DNA of 64,000 bases from QAND01 sp003150225 (GCF_044357945.1 NZ_CP076563.1:1178001-1242000); one strand, 5' to 3'; positions 8,083-16,928 are shown, counted from the first letter of the stretch. Translations and numbers: made by a program. The notes: generated from the letters alone by a model not told the origin.

Positions 8083-8550
8083 ATGTGGAACCGCGTCAAA
8101 CCCTATGTCTATTCCATTCTCATCGCCCTGGGCGTGGGCGGGCTCTCCGCCCTTTTGACCGGCGGAAGCATGGATCTTTACAAAACCCTTAACCAGCCGC
8201 CGCTGGCACCGCCTGCCTGGGTATTCCCCGTGGTCTGGACCATCCTGTATGTCCTGATGGGCATTAGCAGCGCCCTGGTCTACCGGGAAGGAGGGCCGGA
8301 CAGCAAGCGGGCCCTTCTTCTCTACGGCATACAACTTCTGGTGAATTTTATCTGGCCTATTCTATTTTTCCGATTTCAGTGGTATCTGCCCTCCTTCCTC
8401 TGGCTGGTATTGCTATGGGTCCTGATCCTCTGGATGATCGTCGCCTTTTACCGGGTTCGTCCCTTGGCTGCCTATCTTCAGATCCCCTACCTGGTGTGGG
8501 TTACCTTTGCCGGTTATCTGAACCTTATGATCTATCTACTCAATCCCTAG
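8083..8550 (+). CDS. tspO: TspO/MBR-family membrane protein
   Basis: The 155-residue, five-helix, Trp-rich membrane protein has the family signature PPLAPPAWVFPVVWTILY near residues 40-57. TspO binds porphyrins and cholesterol-like ligands and has been linked to tetrapyrrole homeostasis and stress responses. ATG at 8083 is chosen because GAGGTG lies 6 bases upstream; the GTG at 8074 falls inside that site. A palindrome just upstream may regulate it and a strong terminator follows. It stands alone. Confidence 0.9.
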   Translation: MWNRVKPYVYSILIALGVGGLSALLTGGSMDLYKTLNQPPLAPPAWVFPVVWTILYVLMGISSALVYREGGPDSKRALLLYGIQLLVNFIWPILFFRFQWYLPSFLWLVLLWVLILWMIVAFYRVRPLAAYLQIPYLVWVTFAGYLNLMIYLLNP

Positions 8551-8563
8551 TGTCCTAACTGAA

Positions 8564-8594
8564 GAAGGAAGCCGCAATGCGGCTTCCTTTTTTA
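8564..8594 (+). terminator. Terminator after tspO
   Basis: GGAAGCCGC / GCGGCTTCC hairpin with loop AAT and six T. Confidence 0.9.
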
Positions 8595-8658
8595 TACGCC
8601 GTCAGCGAGCAAAAAATGAAAGAACGCTTTTCTGCATTCCAGGACAAGGGCGCCGGCC

Positions 8659-8688
8659 TTGACAGTCCTTCTTCCCCCATGAAATAAT
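8659..8688 (+). promoter_or_regulatory. Promoter of aldo/keto reductase copy 1
   Basis: TTGACA, 18 bases, AATAAT. The AATAAT -10 is shared with copies 2 and 3. Confidence 0.55.
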
Positions 8689-8771
8689 GAGCCCGTTACA
8701 GTTTCTTTGGTATTTGCCGCGCTTTGGCGCTGGTCAGGATACATATTTACTTTATTGAAGGAGAGAGACAA

Positions 8772-9767
8772 ATGGTTTACAACAAGATTGGTCAGTCCGG
8801 TCTGTACGTCAGCCGCATCTGCCTGGGCACCATGGCCTTTGGCGGACTGTGCGACGAGAAGGAAAGCTTTCGCATCATGGACGAGGCCGTTGAGAAGGGC
8901 ATCACCTTCTTCGACACCGCCAACGTGTATGGCCGCGGCGCCAGCGAGGAGATCATCGGCAAGTGGTTCGCCCAGGGCGGCGGCCGCCGGGAGAAGGTCG
9001 TCCTCATCACCAAGTTCATGTTCCCCGTGGGCGACGAGCTGGACGGCGCCAACAACCGGCCCGGCCTGTCCGCCTGGAAGATCCGCCGGAATCTGGACGC
9101 TTCCCTCCGCCGGCTGCAGACCGACCATGTGGAGATCTTCATGATGCACCGGGTTGACCGCACCGTATCCTGGCGCGAGCTGTGGCCCGCCTTCCAGGCT
9201 GCCCAGTTCCAGGGCAAGCTGGACTATGTCGCTTCCTCCGCCTTCTCCGCCACCGACCTGTGCACCGCTCAGTTCGAGGCCGAGAAGCGGGGCATGATGG
9301 GCCTCATCTGCGATCAGGGCCGTTACAACCTGGTTACCCGTCAGCCCGAGCTGGAGGTCATCCCCGCTCTGCGGCGGCTCGGCATGGGCATGCTGGTCTT
9401 CAGTCCTCTGGGCGGCGGCCATCTGTCCGGCCATGCTATGGATAACCCCGGTCCCCGGTCCAAGGGCCGGAAGCTCCACGACTATCAGATCGAGCAGCTC
9501 ACCAAGTTCAAAGCCTTCGCCGAGAAGATGGGCGTGCCCGAGGCCATCATCGCTCAGGCCTGGCTGCTCCAGAATCCCGATGTGAGCGCCATCCTGTCCG
9601 GCCCTCGTACCTCCGAGATGCTGGACGACACCATCAAGGCTCTGGATGTGACCTTCACCGAGGAGCAGATCAAAGAGCTGGAGACCATCTTCCCCAGCCA
9701 CGGCATGAACAAGCAGGGCACCCTGGTGACCGAGCATGTGGAAGCCACCGACGCTTACAACTGGTAA
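8772..9767 (+). CDS. Aldo/keto reductase, tandem copy 1
   Basis: A 331-residue NAD(P)H-dependent aldo/keto reductase of the YghZ/Kv-beta type. The catalytic tetrad is visible as D48 and Y53 (FFDTANVYG), K81 (LITKF) and H126 (MMHRVDR). It is the first of three adjacent paralogues that share long stretches of identical DNA, including the last ~150 bases of coding sequence and the terminator. Codon use is strongly biased to C/G-ending codons, as in highly expressed genes. AAGGAGAGAG precedes the ATG. Relative to copies 2 and 3 it has one extra residue after K81. The substrate is unknown; sugar aldehydes or methylglyoxal are typical for the family. Confidence 0.93.
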   Translation: MVYNKIGQSGLYVSRICLGTMAFGGLCDEKESFRIMDEAVEKGITFFDTANVYGRGASEEIIGKWFAQGGGRREKVVLITKFMFPVGDELDGANNRPGLSAWKIRRNLDASLRRLQTDHVEIFMMHRVDRTVSWRELWPAFQAAQFQGKLDYVASSAFSATDLCTAQFEAEKRGMMGLICDQGRYNLVTRQPELEVIPALRRLGMGMLVFSPLGGGHLSGHAMDNPGPRSKGRKLHDYQIEQLTKFKAFAEKMGVPEAIIAQAWLLQNPDVSAILSGPRTSEMLDDTIKALDVTFTEEQIKELETIFPSHGMNKQGTLVTEHVEATDAYNW

Positions 9768-9774
9768 GTAAACC

Positions 9775-9804
9775 AAAAAGAGCCGCTTGCGCGGCTCTTT
9801 TTTT
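9775..9804 (+). terminator. Terminator, aldo/keto reductase copy 1
   Basis: AAAAAGAGCCGC / GCGGCTCTTTTTTT hairpin, 7 bases after the stop. The same hairpin follows copies 2 and 3. Confidence 0.92.
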
Positions 9805-9854
9805 ATTCCTAGTTTCTGTTTTTGCACGACGCGCCGTTGGGGCGGGCCCTGCGC

Positions 9855-9883
9855 TTGTAATGCCACGGCATTTATGCAATAAT
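9855..9883 (+). promoter_or_regulatory. Promoter of aldo/keto reductase copy 2
   Basis: TTGTAA, 17 bases, AATAAT, inside a conserved GCGCTTGTAA ... TGCAATAATTTC block that recurs before copy 3. Confidence 0.7.
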
Positions 9884-9955
9884 TTCTATATATTCCATAC
9901 GCAAAACCGCGGGCTCATTCCGCGGAAATACCTATCATAAGGAGAGAGATGTACA

Positions 9956-10948
9956 ATGGTCTACAACAAGATTGGTCAGTCCGGTCTGTACGTCAGCCGC
10001 ATCTGCCTGGGCACCATGGCCTTTGGCGGACTGTGCGACGAGAAGGAAAGCTTCCGCATCATGGACGAGGCCGTTGAGAAGGGCATTACCTTCTTCGACA
10101 CCGCCAATATCTATGGCCGCGGCGCCAGCGAGGAGATCATCGGCAAGTGGTTCGCCCAGGGCGGCGGCCGCCGGGAGAAGATCGTCCTCATCACCAAGTT
10201 CAACGCGCCCATGGGCGAGGCTGACGGCGCCAACAACAAGCCCGGCCTGTCCGCTTGGAAGATCCGTCGTCACCTGGACGACTCCCTCCGCCGGCTGCAG
10301 ACCGACCATCTGGAGATCTTCATGATGCACCGGCCTGACCGCAGCGTGTCCTGGCGTGAGCTGTGGCCCGCCTTCCAGGTAGCCCAGTTCCAGGGCAAGA
10401 CCGACTATATCGCTTCCTCCGCCTTCTCCGCCACCGATCTGTGCACCGCCCAGTATGAGGCCGAGAAACGGGGCATGATGGGCCTCATCTGCGACCAGGG
10501 CCGTTACAACCTGGTTACCCGTCAGCCCGAGCTGGAGGTCATCCCCGCTCTGCGGCGGCTCGGCATGGGCATGCTGGTTTACAGCCCCCTGGGTGGCGGC
10601 CAGTTGTCCGGCCACGCCATCAGCGATCCCGGCCCCCGTTCTTCCGGTCGGAAGCTGCATGACTATCAGATCGAGCAGCTCACCAAGTTCAAAGCCTTCG
10701 CCGAGAAGATGGGCGTGCCCGAGGCCATCATCGCTCAGGCCTGGCTGCTCCAGAATCCCGATGTGAGCGCCATCCTGTCCGGCCCCCGCACTGTGGAGAT
10801 GCTGGACGACACCATCAAGGCTCTGGATGTGACCTTCACCGAGGAGCAGATCAAAGAGCTGGAGACCATCTTCCCCAGCCACGGCATGAACAAGCAGGGC
10901 ACCCTGGTGACCGAGCATGTGGAAGCCACCGACGCTTACAACTGGTAA
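9956..10948 (+). CDS. Aldo/keto reductase, tandem copy 2
   Basis: A 330-residue paralogue of the preceding gene, identical in the first 51 residues and the last ~50 and differing mainly in the segment after K81 (NAPMGEADG) and around the substrate loops. The catalytic tetrad D48, Y53, K81, H125 is intact. It has its own promoter, ribosome-binding site (AAGGAGAGAG) and terminator, so the duplicated unit is a complete transcription unit rather than an extended operon. Biased codon use again suggests high expression. Confidence 0.93.
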   Translation: MVYNKIGQSGLYVSRICLGTMAFGGLCDEKESFRIMDEAVEKGITFFDTANIYGRGASEEIIGKWFAQGGGRREKIVLITKFNAPMGEADGANNKPGLSAWKIRRHLDDSLRRLQTDHLEIFMMHRPDRSVSWRELWPAFQVAQFQGKTDYIASSAFSATDLCTAQYEAEKRGMMGLICDQGRYNLVTRQPELEVIPALRRLGMGMLVYSPLGGGQLSGHAISDPGPRSSGRKLHDYQIEQLTKFKAFAEKMGVPEAIIAQAWLLQNPDVSAILSGPRTVEMLDDTIKALDVTFTEEQIKELETIFPSHGMNKQGTLVTEHVEATDAYNW

Positions 10949-10955
10949 GTAAATC

Positions 10956-10986
10956 AAAAAGAGCCGCTTTGGCGGCTCTTTTTTTA
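10956..10986 (+). terminator. Terminator, aldo/keto reductase copy 2
   Basis: AAAAAGAGCCGC / GGCGGCTCTTTTTTT hairpin, the same element as after copy 1. Confidence 0.92.
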
Positions 10987-11035
10987 TTCCCAGTTTCTGT
11001 TTCTGCAACCCAGTCCATTGGGACGGGCCCTGCGC

Positions 11036-11064
11036 TTGTAATCGCCTTCCATTTGTGCAATAAT
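11036..11064 (+). promoter_or_regulatory. Promoter of aldo/keto reductase copy 3
   Basis: TTGTAA, 17 bases, AATAAT, matching the copy 2 promoter in both hexamers and in spacing. Confidence 0.7.
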
Positions 11065-11134
11065 TTCAATGTTACAAACCCAGTAAAGCTGCGGCTGGAC
11101 GCCGCGGAAATATACCATTAAGGAGCGATGTAGT

Positions 11135-12127
11135 ATGCAGTACAACAAGATGGGCCAGTCCGGTCTGTACGTCAGCCGCATCTGCCTGGGCACCATGGCC
11201 TTTGGCCGTCTGTGCGACGAGAAGGAAAGCTTCCGCATCATGGACGAGGCGCTTGACAACGGCATTACCTTTTTTGATTCGGCCAACGCCTACGGTGGCG
11301 GCGCCAGCGAGGAGATCATCGGCAAGTGGTTCGCCCAGGGCGGCGGCCGCCGGGAGAAGGTCGTTATGTGCACCAAGTTCAACGCCACCATGGGCGAAGA
11401 AGATGGCGCCAACCGGCAGCGCGGCCTGTCCGCCTGGAAGATCCGTCGCCATCTGGATGACTCCCTCCGCCGGCTGCAGACCGACCATGTGGAAATTTAC
11501 ATGATGCACCGGGTAGACCGCAGCGTTGCTTGGAAAGAGCTGTGGCCCGCCTTCAAGGTCGCTTATTTCCAGGGCAAGTTCGACTATGTCGCTTCCTCCG
11601 CCTTCTCCGCCACCGACCTGTGCACCTGTCAGGAATATGCGGAATCCATCGGCATGATGGGCCTCATCTGCGACCAGCACCGTTATAACCTGGTTACCCG
11701 TCAGCCCGAGCTGGAGGTCATCCCCGCTCTGCGGCGGCTCGGCATGGGTCTTATGTGCTACAGCCCCGTGGGCGGCGGCCATCTGTCCGGTCACGCTATG
11801 AGCGATCCCGGCCCCCGCTCCAAGGGCCGTCAGCTCCACGATTATCAGATCGAGCAGCTCACCAAGTTCAAGGCCTTCGCCGAGAAGATCGGCGTGCCCG
11901 AGGCCATCATCGCTCAGGCTTGGCTGCTCCACAACCCCATGGTCAGCTCCATCCTGTCCGGCCCCCGGACCCTTGATATGCTGCATGACACCATCAAGGC
12001 TCTGGATGTGACCTTCACCGAGGAGCAGATCAAAGAGCTGGAGACCATCTTCCCCAGCCACGGCATGAACAAGCAGGGCACCCTGGTGACCGAGCATGTG
12101 GAAGCCACCGACGCTTACAACTGGTAA
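11135..12127 (+). CDS. Aldo/keto reductase, tandem copy 3 (most diverged)
   Basis: The third 330-residue paralogue. Tetrad residues D48, Y53, K81 and H125 are kept. It is the most diverged copy in the catalytic half: FFDSANAYGGG replaces FFDTANVYGRG, MCTKFNATMGEEDG replaces the copy 1 and 2 segments, and the central loop reads CTCQEYAESIG. The 3' ~150 bases are nevertheless essentially identical to the other copies, a sign of sequence exchange between paralogues. It has its own promoter, AAGGAGCGATG ribosome-binding region and terminator. Differences cluster near the active site, so a different substrate is plausible. Confidence 0.93.
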   Translation: MQYNKMGQSGLYVSRICLGTMAFGRLCDEKESFRIMDEALDNGITFFDSANAYGGGASEEIIGKWFAQGGGRREKVVMCTKFNATMGEEDGANRQRGLSAWKIRRHLDDSLRRLQTDHVEIYMMHRVDRSVAWKELWPAFKVAYFQGKFDYVASSAFSATDLCTCQEYAESIGMMGLICDQHRYNLVTRQPELEVIPALRRLGMGLMCYSPVGGGHLSGHAMSDPGPRSKGRQLHDYQIEQLTKFKAFAEKIGVPEAIIAQAWLLHNPMVSSILSGPRTLDMLHDTIKALDVTFTEEQIKELETIFPSHGMNKQGTLVTEHVEATDAYNW

Positions 12128-12134
12128 GTAAATC

Positions 12135-12164
12135 AAAAAGAGCCGCTTACGCGGCTCTTTTTTA
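12135..12164 (+). terminator. Terminator, aldo/keto reductase copy 3
   Basis: AAAAAGAGCCGC / GCGGCTCTTTTTT hairpin. Confidence 0.92.
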
Positions 12165-12214
12165 TTGCTTGACTGGGTGCAGCTGACTCCGGCTTTCCAC
12201 CGGACGAAGGTCCT

Positions 12215-13006
12215 TTAGCCCAAGGCTACGTCCAGAATCATCATCACTAAGAAGCCAGCCATAACCCCCAGGGTGCCCACATGGGAGTGTTCCCCCAGAT
12301 GCGCTTCGGGAATCAGCTCCTCCACCACTACATAGATCATAGCGCCGGCGGCAAAGGCCAGCATCCAGGGCATAGCACTGCGCATGGTTCCCGCCATCAG
12401 GACCCCTACTACCCCGGCTAACGGCTCTACAACGCCGCTCAAAGCGCCATAAACAAAGGATTTCCCATTACTAAGCCCCTCCCGTTTTAGGGGCAGAGAG
12501 ATGGCGGCTCCCTCGGGGAAGTTCTGAATGCCCATCCCCAGAGCCAGCACCAGCGCGGCGCTGAGGCTTGCCACTCCCTCTCCCGCCAATCCAAAGGTGA
12601 GGCCCACCGCCATGCCTTCGGGGATGTTGTGCAGCGTGACCGCCAAAACCAGCATGGTGGTGCGCTTCATGGAGCTGGGCAGCCCCTCTGGGATATCGCA
12701 ATCGGCATGGAGATGGGGCAGCAGACGATCCAGCACCAGGAGGAACAGTCCCCCTAAAAGAAACCCTCCCGCGGCGGGCAGCCAGCCGATCATGCCCTGT
12801 TCTTCCGCCATATCGATGGCGGGAATCAGAAGGGACCACACCGAGGCTGCCACCATGATCCCGGCGGCAAATCCCAAAAACAGCCGCTGCTGGTCGGCGG
12901 AAACTTCCTTGCGGAAGAAAAATACCATGGCGGCTCCTGCCGCCGTCATAAAAAAGGTAAACCCTGTGCCCAACAGGGCAAGCGCCAGGGGAGAGATTCC
13001 GTCCAT
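12215..13006 (-). CDS. ZIP-family metal ion transporter
   Basis: A 263-residue, eight-helix ZIP permease. The transport-site motifs HNIPEG and QNFPEG(AA) in the two central helices, and an E-E pair in VVVEELIPEAH, identify the ZupT/GufA-like branch that imports Zn2+, Fe2+ or Mn2+. GAGGAGTGAATGA precedes the ATG. It lies just downstream of the DeoR-type gene in the same direction, but a terminator separates them, so joint transcription would need read-through. Confidence 0.92.
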   Translation of the reverse strand: MDGISPLALALLGTGFTFFMTAAGAAMVFFFRKEVSADQQRLFLGFAAGIMVAASVWSLLIPAIDMAEEQGMIGWLPAAGGFLLGGLFLLVLDRLLPHLHADCDIPEGLPSSMKRTTMLVLAVTLHNIPEGMAVGLTFGLAGEGVASLSAALVLALGMGIQNFPEGAAISLPLKREGLSNGKSFVYGALSGVVEPLAGVVGVLMAGTMRSAMPWMLAFAAGAMIYVVVEELIPEAHLGEHSHVGTLGVMAGFLVMMILDVALG

Positions 13007-13020
13007 TCATTCACTCCTCA

Positions 13021-13046
13021 AAAGAAAAGAGGGCCAAAGGCCCTCT
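13021..13046 (-). terminator. Terminator after DeoR-family gene
   Basis: On the minus strand GAGGGCC TTT GGCCCTC followed by TTTTCTTTT. Confidence 0.8.
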
Positions 13047-13054
13047 TGTTCGCC

Positions 13055-13816
13055 TTATTCCGCTACGTATACCGTAACCCCCAGATCCCGAATCCTTTGC
13101 AGGTAGGTGGGATCGGACTGGTTGTCGGTGACGATATAATCGAACTCGTCCACGTCGGCCTGCTTAACCAGGAAGGTCTGTCCCAGTTTATTGTGATCCG
13201 CCAGCAAAATTTTAACCTTGCCAGCCTGCAACATGGTGCGCTTGATGTTGCACTCGGTGAAATCCGCCACCGTAGCGCCCCGCTCCAGCTCCAAGCCCTG
13301 GGTGCCTAAAAAGGTCTTGTCCACATTAAAGGTCTCAAAGAACCGCATGGTCATATCGCTGATGACTCCCGCCTGGTTTTCCTTATATTCCCCCGGCGCT
13401 AGGATCAAAGTCACCCTGCTGTTGGAGCGGAAGTAGTTTACCAGAACCCAGGAGTTGGTAATGATGGTGATCCGCTTATCCTGCAGGTATTTGGCCATCT
13501 GCAGCACGGTGGTGCCGCAGTCCATGATGATGGTATCCCCATCCTCCACCAGCTTGCTGGCCTCATAGCCAATGGCCCGCTTGGTTTCAATGCGCTGCCC
13601 CGACTTTAGCGAAAAACTGGCGTCCATCGAAGTGCCCTGGTTGAGATAGGCGCCTCCGTAGTTGGTGGTGATGAGCCCTTGCTTTTCAAAAATGGCCAGA
13701 TCCCGGCGTATGGTCATGGTAGAAACGGAAAACATCTTGGCCAGATTGTTAACCTCCACCGATTTGTTGTCCTGTATGATGTCAAAGATCCGCATTCTTC
13801 TCTGGGACGTTGTCAT
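13055..13816 (-). CDS. DeoR-family transcriptional regulator
   Basis: The 253-residue regulator has an N-terminal DeoR winged helix (about 1-55, VSTMTIRRDLAIFEKQGLI) and a DeoRC effector domain (DCGTTVLQMAKYL), which normally binds a sugar phosphate. ATG at 13816 is chosen because GAGGAG lies 8 bases upstream; the GTG at 13831 overlaps that site. Family members repress sugar catabolic operons. No catabolic genes are adjacent, so the targets are unknown; the tandem aldo/keto reductases or the aldolases at 59.5-61.3 kb are possible. Confidence 0.9.
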   Translation of the reverse strand: MTTSQRRMRIFDIIQDNKSVEVNNLAKMFSVSTMTIRRDLAIFEKQGLITTNYGGAYLNQGTSMDASFSLKSGQRIETKRAIGYEASKLVEDGDTIIMDCGTTVLQMAKYLQDKRITIITNSWVLVNYFRSNSRVTLILAPGEYKENQAGVISDMTMRFFETFNVDKTFLGTQGLELERGATVADFTECNIKRTMLQAGKVKILLADHNKLGQTFLVKQADVDEFDYIVTDNQSDPTYLQRIRDLGVTVYVAE

Positions 13817-13860
13817 GTGGCCACTCCTCACATCATCAAAAAAGTAATCTCTTTTTCTTC

Positions 13861-13889
13861 AGTGTAGCCAACAATCCATCAAAAGTAAA
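13861..13889 (-). promoter_or_regulatory. Promoter of DeoR-family gene
   Basis: On the minus strand TTTACT, 17 bases, TACACT, 45 bases before the ATG. Confidence 0.55.
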
Positions 13890-14001
13890 CAACATATTTT
13901 GTGATTCGGACAGCATTTTTTGCAAATAAGGGCTTTGATCCTTGATTTTACTCAAAATGCATAGGAATTCTCTTAAATCCTCCAGGATCGCACAACCCAG
14001 C

Positions 14002-14046
14002 AAAAAGAGAAGCCCCGTTTGCAAAACGCATCAACGAGGCTTCTCT
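14002..14046 (-). terminator. Terminator after sensor kinase
   Basis: On the minus strand AGAGAAGCC / GGCTTCTCT with an inner CGTT/AACG pairing, then TTTTT. The region between here and the DeoR promoter holds no recognisable gene. Confidence 0.75.
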
Positions 14047-14069
14047 TACATGTTGCAACATAACAGCAA

Positions 14070-14978
14070 TCAGGCCTGGTGCCAGCGGATCAAAATGTAC
14101 AGATCCTGGCCTTCCATATGTGCTTCAATGCGGCCCTTCATCTGTTCCACCAGCATTTTTACGATGGCCAGGCCCAAACCGGTGTTCTGGCCGGTGCGCA
14201 TCCGATCGGCGGTAAAGAACCGCTCAAAAATCCGGCTGGCGTCCTCAGGGGATAGCCCATGGGTATCGTTGCAAAAGGCTGTTACCACCTGTCCGCTCTC
14301 CAGATATGCCCTAACCGACACCCGACTTACCCCATGGCGCAGAATATTCTGGATCAGATTCCCCACAATACGCATCACCGCCTTGGGATCGGCCAACACC
14401 GGCGGCAGGTGGGCGGGCACGTCCACCGATACCAAAAGGCCCCGGTCCTCAAAATCATTGTAGTAAGCGGCCAGCTGCTCACAGAGCAGAGGGGAAAGGT
14501 CTAGAGGTTCTGGCTCCAGGGGATACTCCCCCGCCTGGAGCCGAGACAGCTCGTAGAACATGGAGATCAGCGTCTTAAGGGCGCTGGCGCGATTTTTCAT
14601 CACCGACAGATACTGGGCCCGCTCCTCCTGGGTGGCGGATGGATCCTCCAATAGCTGCAGGTATCCCATGATGGAGGTAAGGGGAGTGCGCAGGTCATGG
14701 GAGATATTCTCAATGGCGCTGCGCAGCTCCCGGTCGTTTCGCTGGTACTCCTCCATGGCCGCATTCTTTCCATCAATAACCCGATTGACCTGATCCACCA
14801 GCGCCTTGGTCTCCTTGGATGGAGAGGGCAAGTTGAGGCGGATCCGGGCGCCCAGCTGGTTGAGCCGCATCAGATCCTGGGTGATCTGCCGCATATCATG
14901 GCGCTGAACCAGGTACAAAAACAGGGAAAAGGCGGCAACAGCCAGGGCCATGGCCAGCGCGACCAGGAACCAAACCAT
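14070..14978 (-). CDS. Sensor histidine kinase of the RR-ABC-HK module
   Basis: A 302-residue kinase with one N-terminal membrane helix, a short linker and the full kinase core: H-box NISHDLRTPLTS, N-box VGNLIQNILRHG and G-box TGLGLAIVKM. It has no extracellular sensor domain, so, like BceS- or LanK-type kinases, it probably senses through the partner ABC transporter. The ATG at 14978 follows AGGTGG. It lies downstream of the ABC genes in the order regulator, ATPase, permease, kinase, all on the minus strand. Confidence 0.9.
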   Translation of the reverse strand: MVWFLVALAMALAVAAFSLFLYLVQRHDMRQITQDLMRLNQLGARIRLNLPSPSKETKALVDQVNRVIDGKNAAMEEYQRNDRELRSAIENISHDLRTPLTSIMGYLQLLEDPSATQEERAQYLSVMKNRASALKTLISMFYELSRLQAGEYPLEPEPLDLSPLLCEQLAAYYNDFEDRGLLVSVDVPAHLPPVLADPKAVMRIVGNLIQNILRHGVSRVSVRAYLESGQVVTAFCNDTHGLSPEDASRIFERFFTADRMRTGQNTGLGLAIVKMLVEQMKGRIEAHMEGQDLYILIRWHQA

Positions 14979-15031
14979 TGATACCACCTACTTCCCCGAT
15001 AGAGTTTCTATATTAAGCCGGCGTCCCGGCG

Positions 15032-15796
15032 CTATCTGATCTCCTTTTTCCGGAACACCAGAAGGCCCAGAAGGAAGAAGAACACCAAATATACCAAGCC
15101 CGTTAAGGCCGCCGTGGATACGATGCTGCCAGCCTCCACCCCAGGGTAGGCCACCATGCTCAGGCGGCCAAGCTGGTTCATGATGGTGTAGGGCTTTAGC
15201 ACCTCAAAGCCGGCCCAAATCTTACCCAGGAACATGATGGGCAGTTCCAGAATGGAGATGATTCCCACCGATAGAAAGGCCGCCAGGATATTGCTCCGCA
15301 TGATGCTGTTAAGGCAGATGCCCATGGCCACGCAGGCCATCCACAGGGGCAAAGCGCCCATTAGGCCCTGGAGCAGATAGGTAACGTACTCCATGGAAAC
15401 GCCTCCGCCAATGGCGAACAGCAGCCATCCGCTGCCATATAGAGCAAGGAGGATCGCGGCAGCGCTTAAAAAAGAGACCGCCAAGGCAACCAGAAACTTG
15501 CTGATATAGATGGTACTCCGGCTCACGCCCATGGACACCGCGTTCTTCATCGTGCCGTTTTTGCTCTCCTCACCGCTGATCCAATCGGTAAACAACAGCA
15601 CCAGATAGGCGGGCAGAACCAGGTAGTATAGTCCCATCAGGAGGATCTGGTCAAAGATCTCGGCCTGGCCAAGGCCGCCGTAAAAGCAGGAAAGCACATT
15701 GGTGGCAATGGCCAAAAGGGAGATCACACCCGTAAAGACATAGAAGGATTTCCTGTGAAATACCTTATAAAATTCACCTTTTAAGTAGTTAAGCAT
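15032..15796 (-). CDS. ABC transporter permease (lantibiotic/bacitracin-resistance type)
   Basis: A 254-residue, six-helix ABC-2-type permease that begins MLNYLKGEFYKVFHRKSFY, the usual start of BcrB/LanE-like permeases. GGGAGGTGG precedes the ATG. The gene overlaps the ATPase gene by 8 bases, so the two are coupled. Together with the adjacent regulator and kinase it forms a likely antimicrobial-peptide sensing and export module. The substrate is not predictable. Confidence 0.85.
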   Translation of the reverse strand: MLNYLKGEFYKVFHRKSFYVFTGVISLLAIATNVLSCFYGGLGQAEIFDQILLMGLYYLVLPAYLVLLFTDWISGEESKNGTMKNAVSMGVSRSTIYISKFLVALAVSFLSAAAILLALYGSGWLLFAIGGGVSMEYVTYLLQGLMGALPLWMACVAMGICLNSIMRSNILAAFLSVGIISILELPIMFLGKIWAGFEVLKPYTIMNQLGRLSMVAYPGVEAGSIVSTAALTGLVYLVFFFLLGLLVFRKKEIR

Positions 15797-16709
15797 CCTT
15801 GCCACCTCCCACCAATTCCACATAATAGTTCTCCAGGTTGCTCTCCTGGGGGACGACGCTCATCACCGCGATGTCGGCGTTTACCAAGGCCCTGGTGATG
15901 AGATGGGGGGTGTCGATGCTCTGATAGACCCGAAGCTGGTTGCCGTTTAGAACCTCATAATCCTGAATGGAGAGGCTCTGCTCCAGCACCGCCGCGGCTT
16001 TGGCGCCGTCGTCCACCGTAAAGGCGATGGATTTCCTGCACCGCTGATGGATCTCCTCCGCCGAAACCTCCTCGATGATCCGGCCATTTTCAATGAAGCC
16101 ATAGTGGGTCGCGATCTGGCTCAGTTCCCCCAAGATATGGCTGGAGATGATCATGGTGATGCCCTTCTCCTGATTCAGCCGGGCCACAATCTGCCGAAAT
16201 TCCACGATGCCCATGGGATCCAGCCCGTTGGTGGGCTCATCCAGGATCAATAGGTCTGGATTGCCCATAATGGCAAGCGCCAGGCCCAGCTTTTGTTTCA
16301 TGCCCATGGAAAAGTTTTTAAACTTCTTGTTGCCGGTGTTGGTCAGTCCCACAATGGCCAGAGCCTCTTCCGCCGACTGATCCTCCGGGATCCCCCGGAT
16401 GGTCCGATAGTATTCCAAATTTTGCTTGGCTGTAAAATAGGGGTAGAAGCTGGGGCTTTCCAAAACCGATCCGATCCGCCGCCGCTCCATCAAGAGCCCC
16501 TTTTCCTCCACCGCTCCAAAGAGGCTGATGGTTCCCTGATCCGGCAGGGCGCATCCGCACAGCATCCGGAGAATGGTGGTTTTACCGGCGCCGTTGCGGC
16601 CTACCAGGCCGTATACCTGTCCCCGGTTTACCTGGATGTCCGCATCCCGGACCACGGCCTTATTTTTATAGACCTTGGTAAGATGCTGGGTGCTTACCGC
16701 AATATCCAT
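15789..16709 (-). CDS. ABC transporter ATPase (BcrA/LanF-like)
   Basis: The 306-residue ATPase contains Walker A GRNGAGKTT, the signature FSMGMKQKLGLA and Walker B LLILDEPTNGLDP, the set typical of BcrA-type drug and lantibiotic-immunity exporters. About 75 C-terminal residues beyond the ATPase core are also usual for this group. AAAGGAAAGG precedes the ATG. It is followed by its permease gene with overlapping coding sequence. Confidence 0.92.
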   Translation of the reverse strand: MDIAVSTQHLTKVYKNKAVVRDADIQVNRGQVYGLVGRNGAGKTTILRMLCGCALPDQGTISLFGAVEEKGLLMERRRIGSVLESPSFYPYFTAKQNLEYYRTIRGIPEDQSAEEALAIVGLTNTGNKKFKNFSMGMKQKLGLALAIMGNPDLLILDEPTNGLDPMGIVEFRQIVARLNQEKGITMIISSHILGELSQIATHYGFIENGRIIEEVSAEEIHQRCRKSIAFTVDDGAKAAAVLEQSLSIQDYEVLNGNQLRVYQSIDTPHLITRALVNADIAVMSVVPQESNLENYYVELVGGGKDA

Positions 16710-16796
16710 GATTCATCACCTTTCCTTTTGATGACCCCAGTATATCGTCGCACCCGAAAGAAGCCCTAAAGCAAACCTTAAAAATCACTAAAGAAT

Positions 16797-16835
16797 GCAG
16801 GCTGAGCCTGCGCCCCGTTGCAACCGCTTCACGGT
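16797..16835. repeat. Palindromic intergenic repeat (REP-like)
   Basis: GCAGGCTGAGCCTGC, a 15-base palindrome, is followed by GCAACCG/CGGTTGC hairpin arms. Related GGCTGAGCCTG cores occur at about 38163 and 57064. It lies in the 219-base gap between the regulator and ABC genes, where I found no convincing promoter. Confidence 0.5.
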
Positions 16836-16928
16836 TGCGAGGATGCTTTTAACCACGTTTTCCCGCTAGACGCCTACGCGTTCATAAACGCCGCTCTTTT
16901 CCTACGGCCTATCGGCAAAGGGAGCGGA

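Noticed and set aside
8772..12127. Aldo/keto reductase triplication as an assembly error
   Set aside because: The copies differ at many codons, lengths differ by one residue, and each upstream region is distinct, so they are real separate genes.
8592..12136. Three long open frames antisense to the aldo/keto reductases (each about 350-420 codons)
   Set aside because: They arise because the sense genes use few codons whose complement is a stop. Translations are low-complexity Gly/Ala/His-rich, have no ribosome-binding sites and do not match a family.
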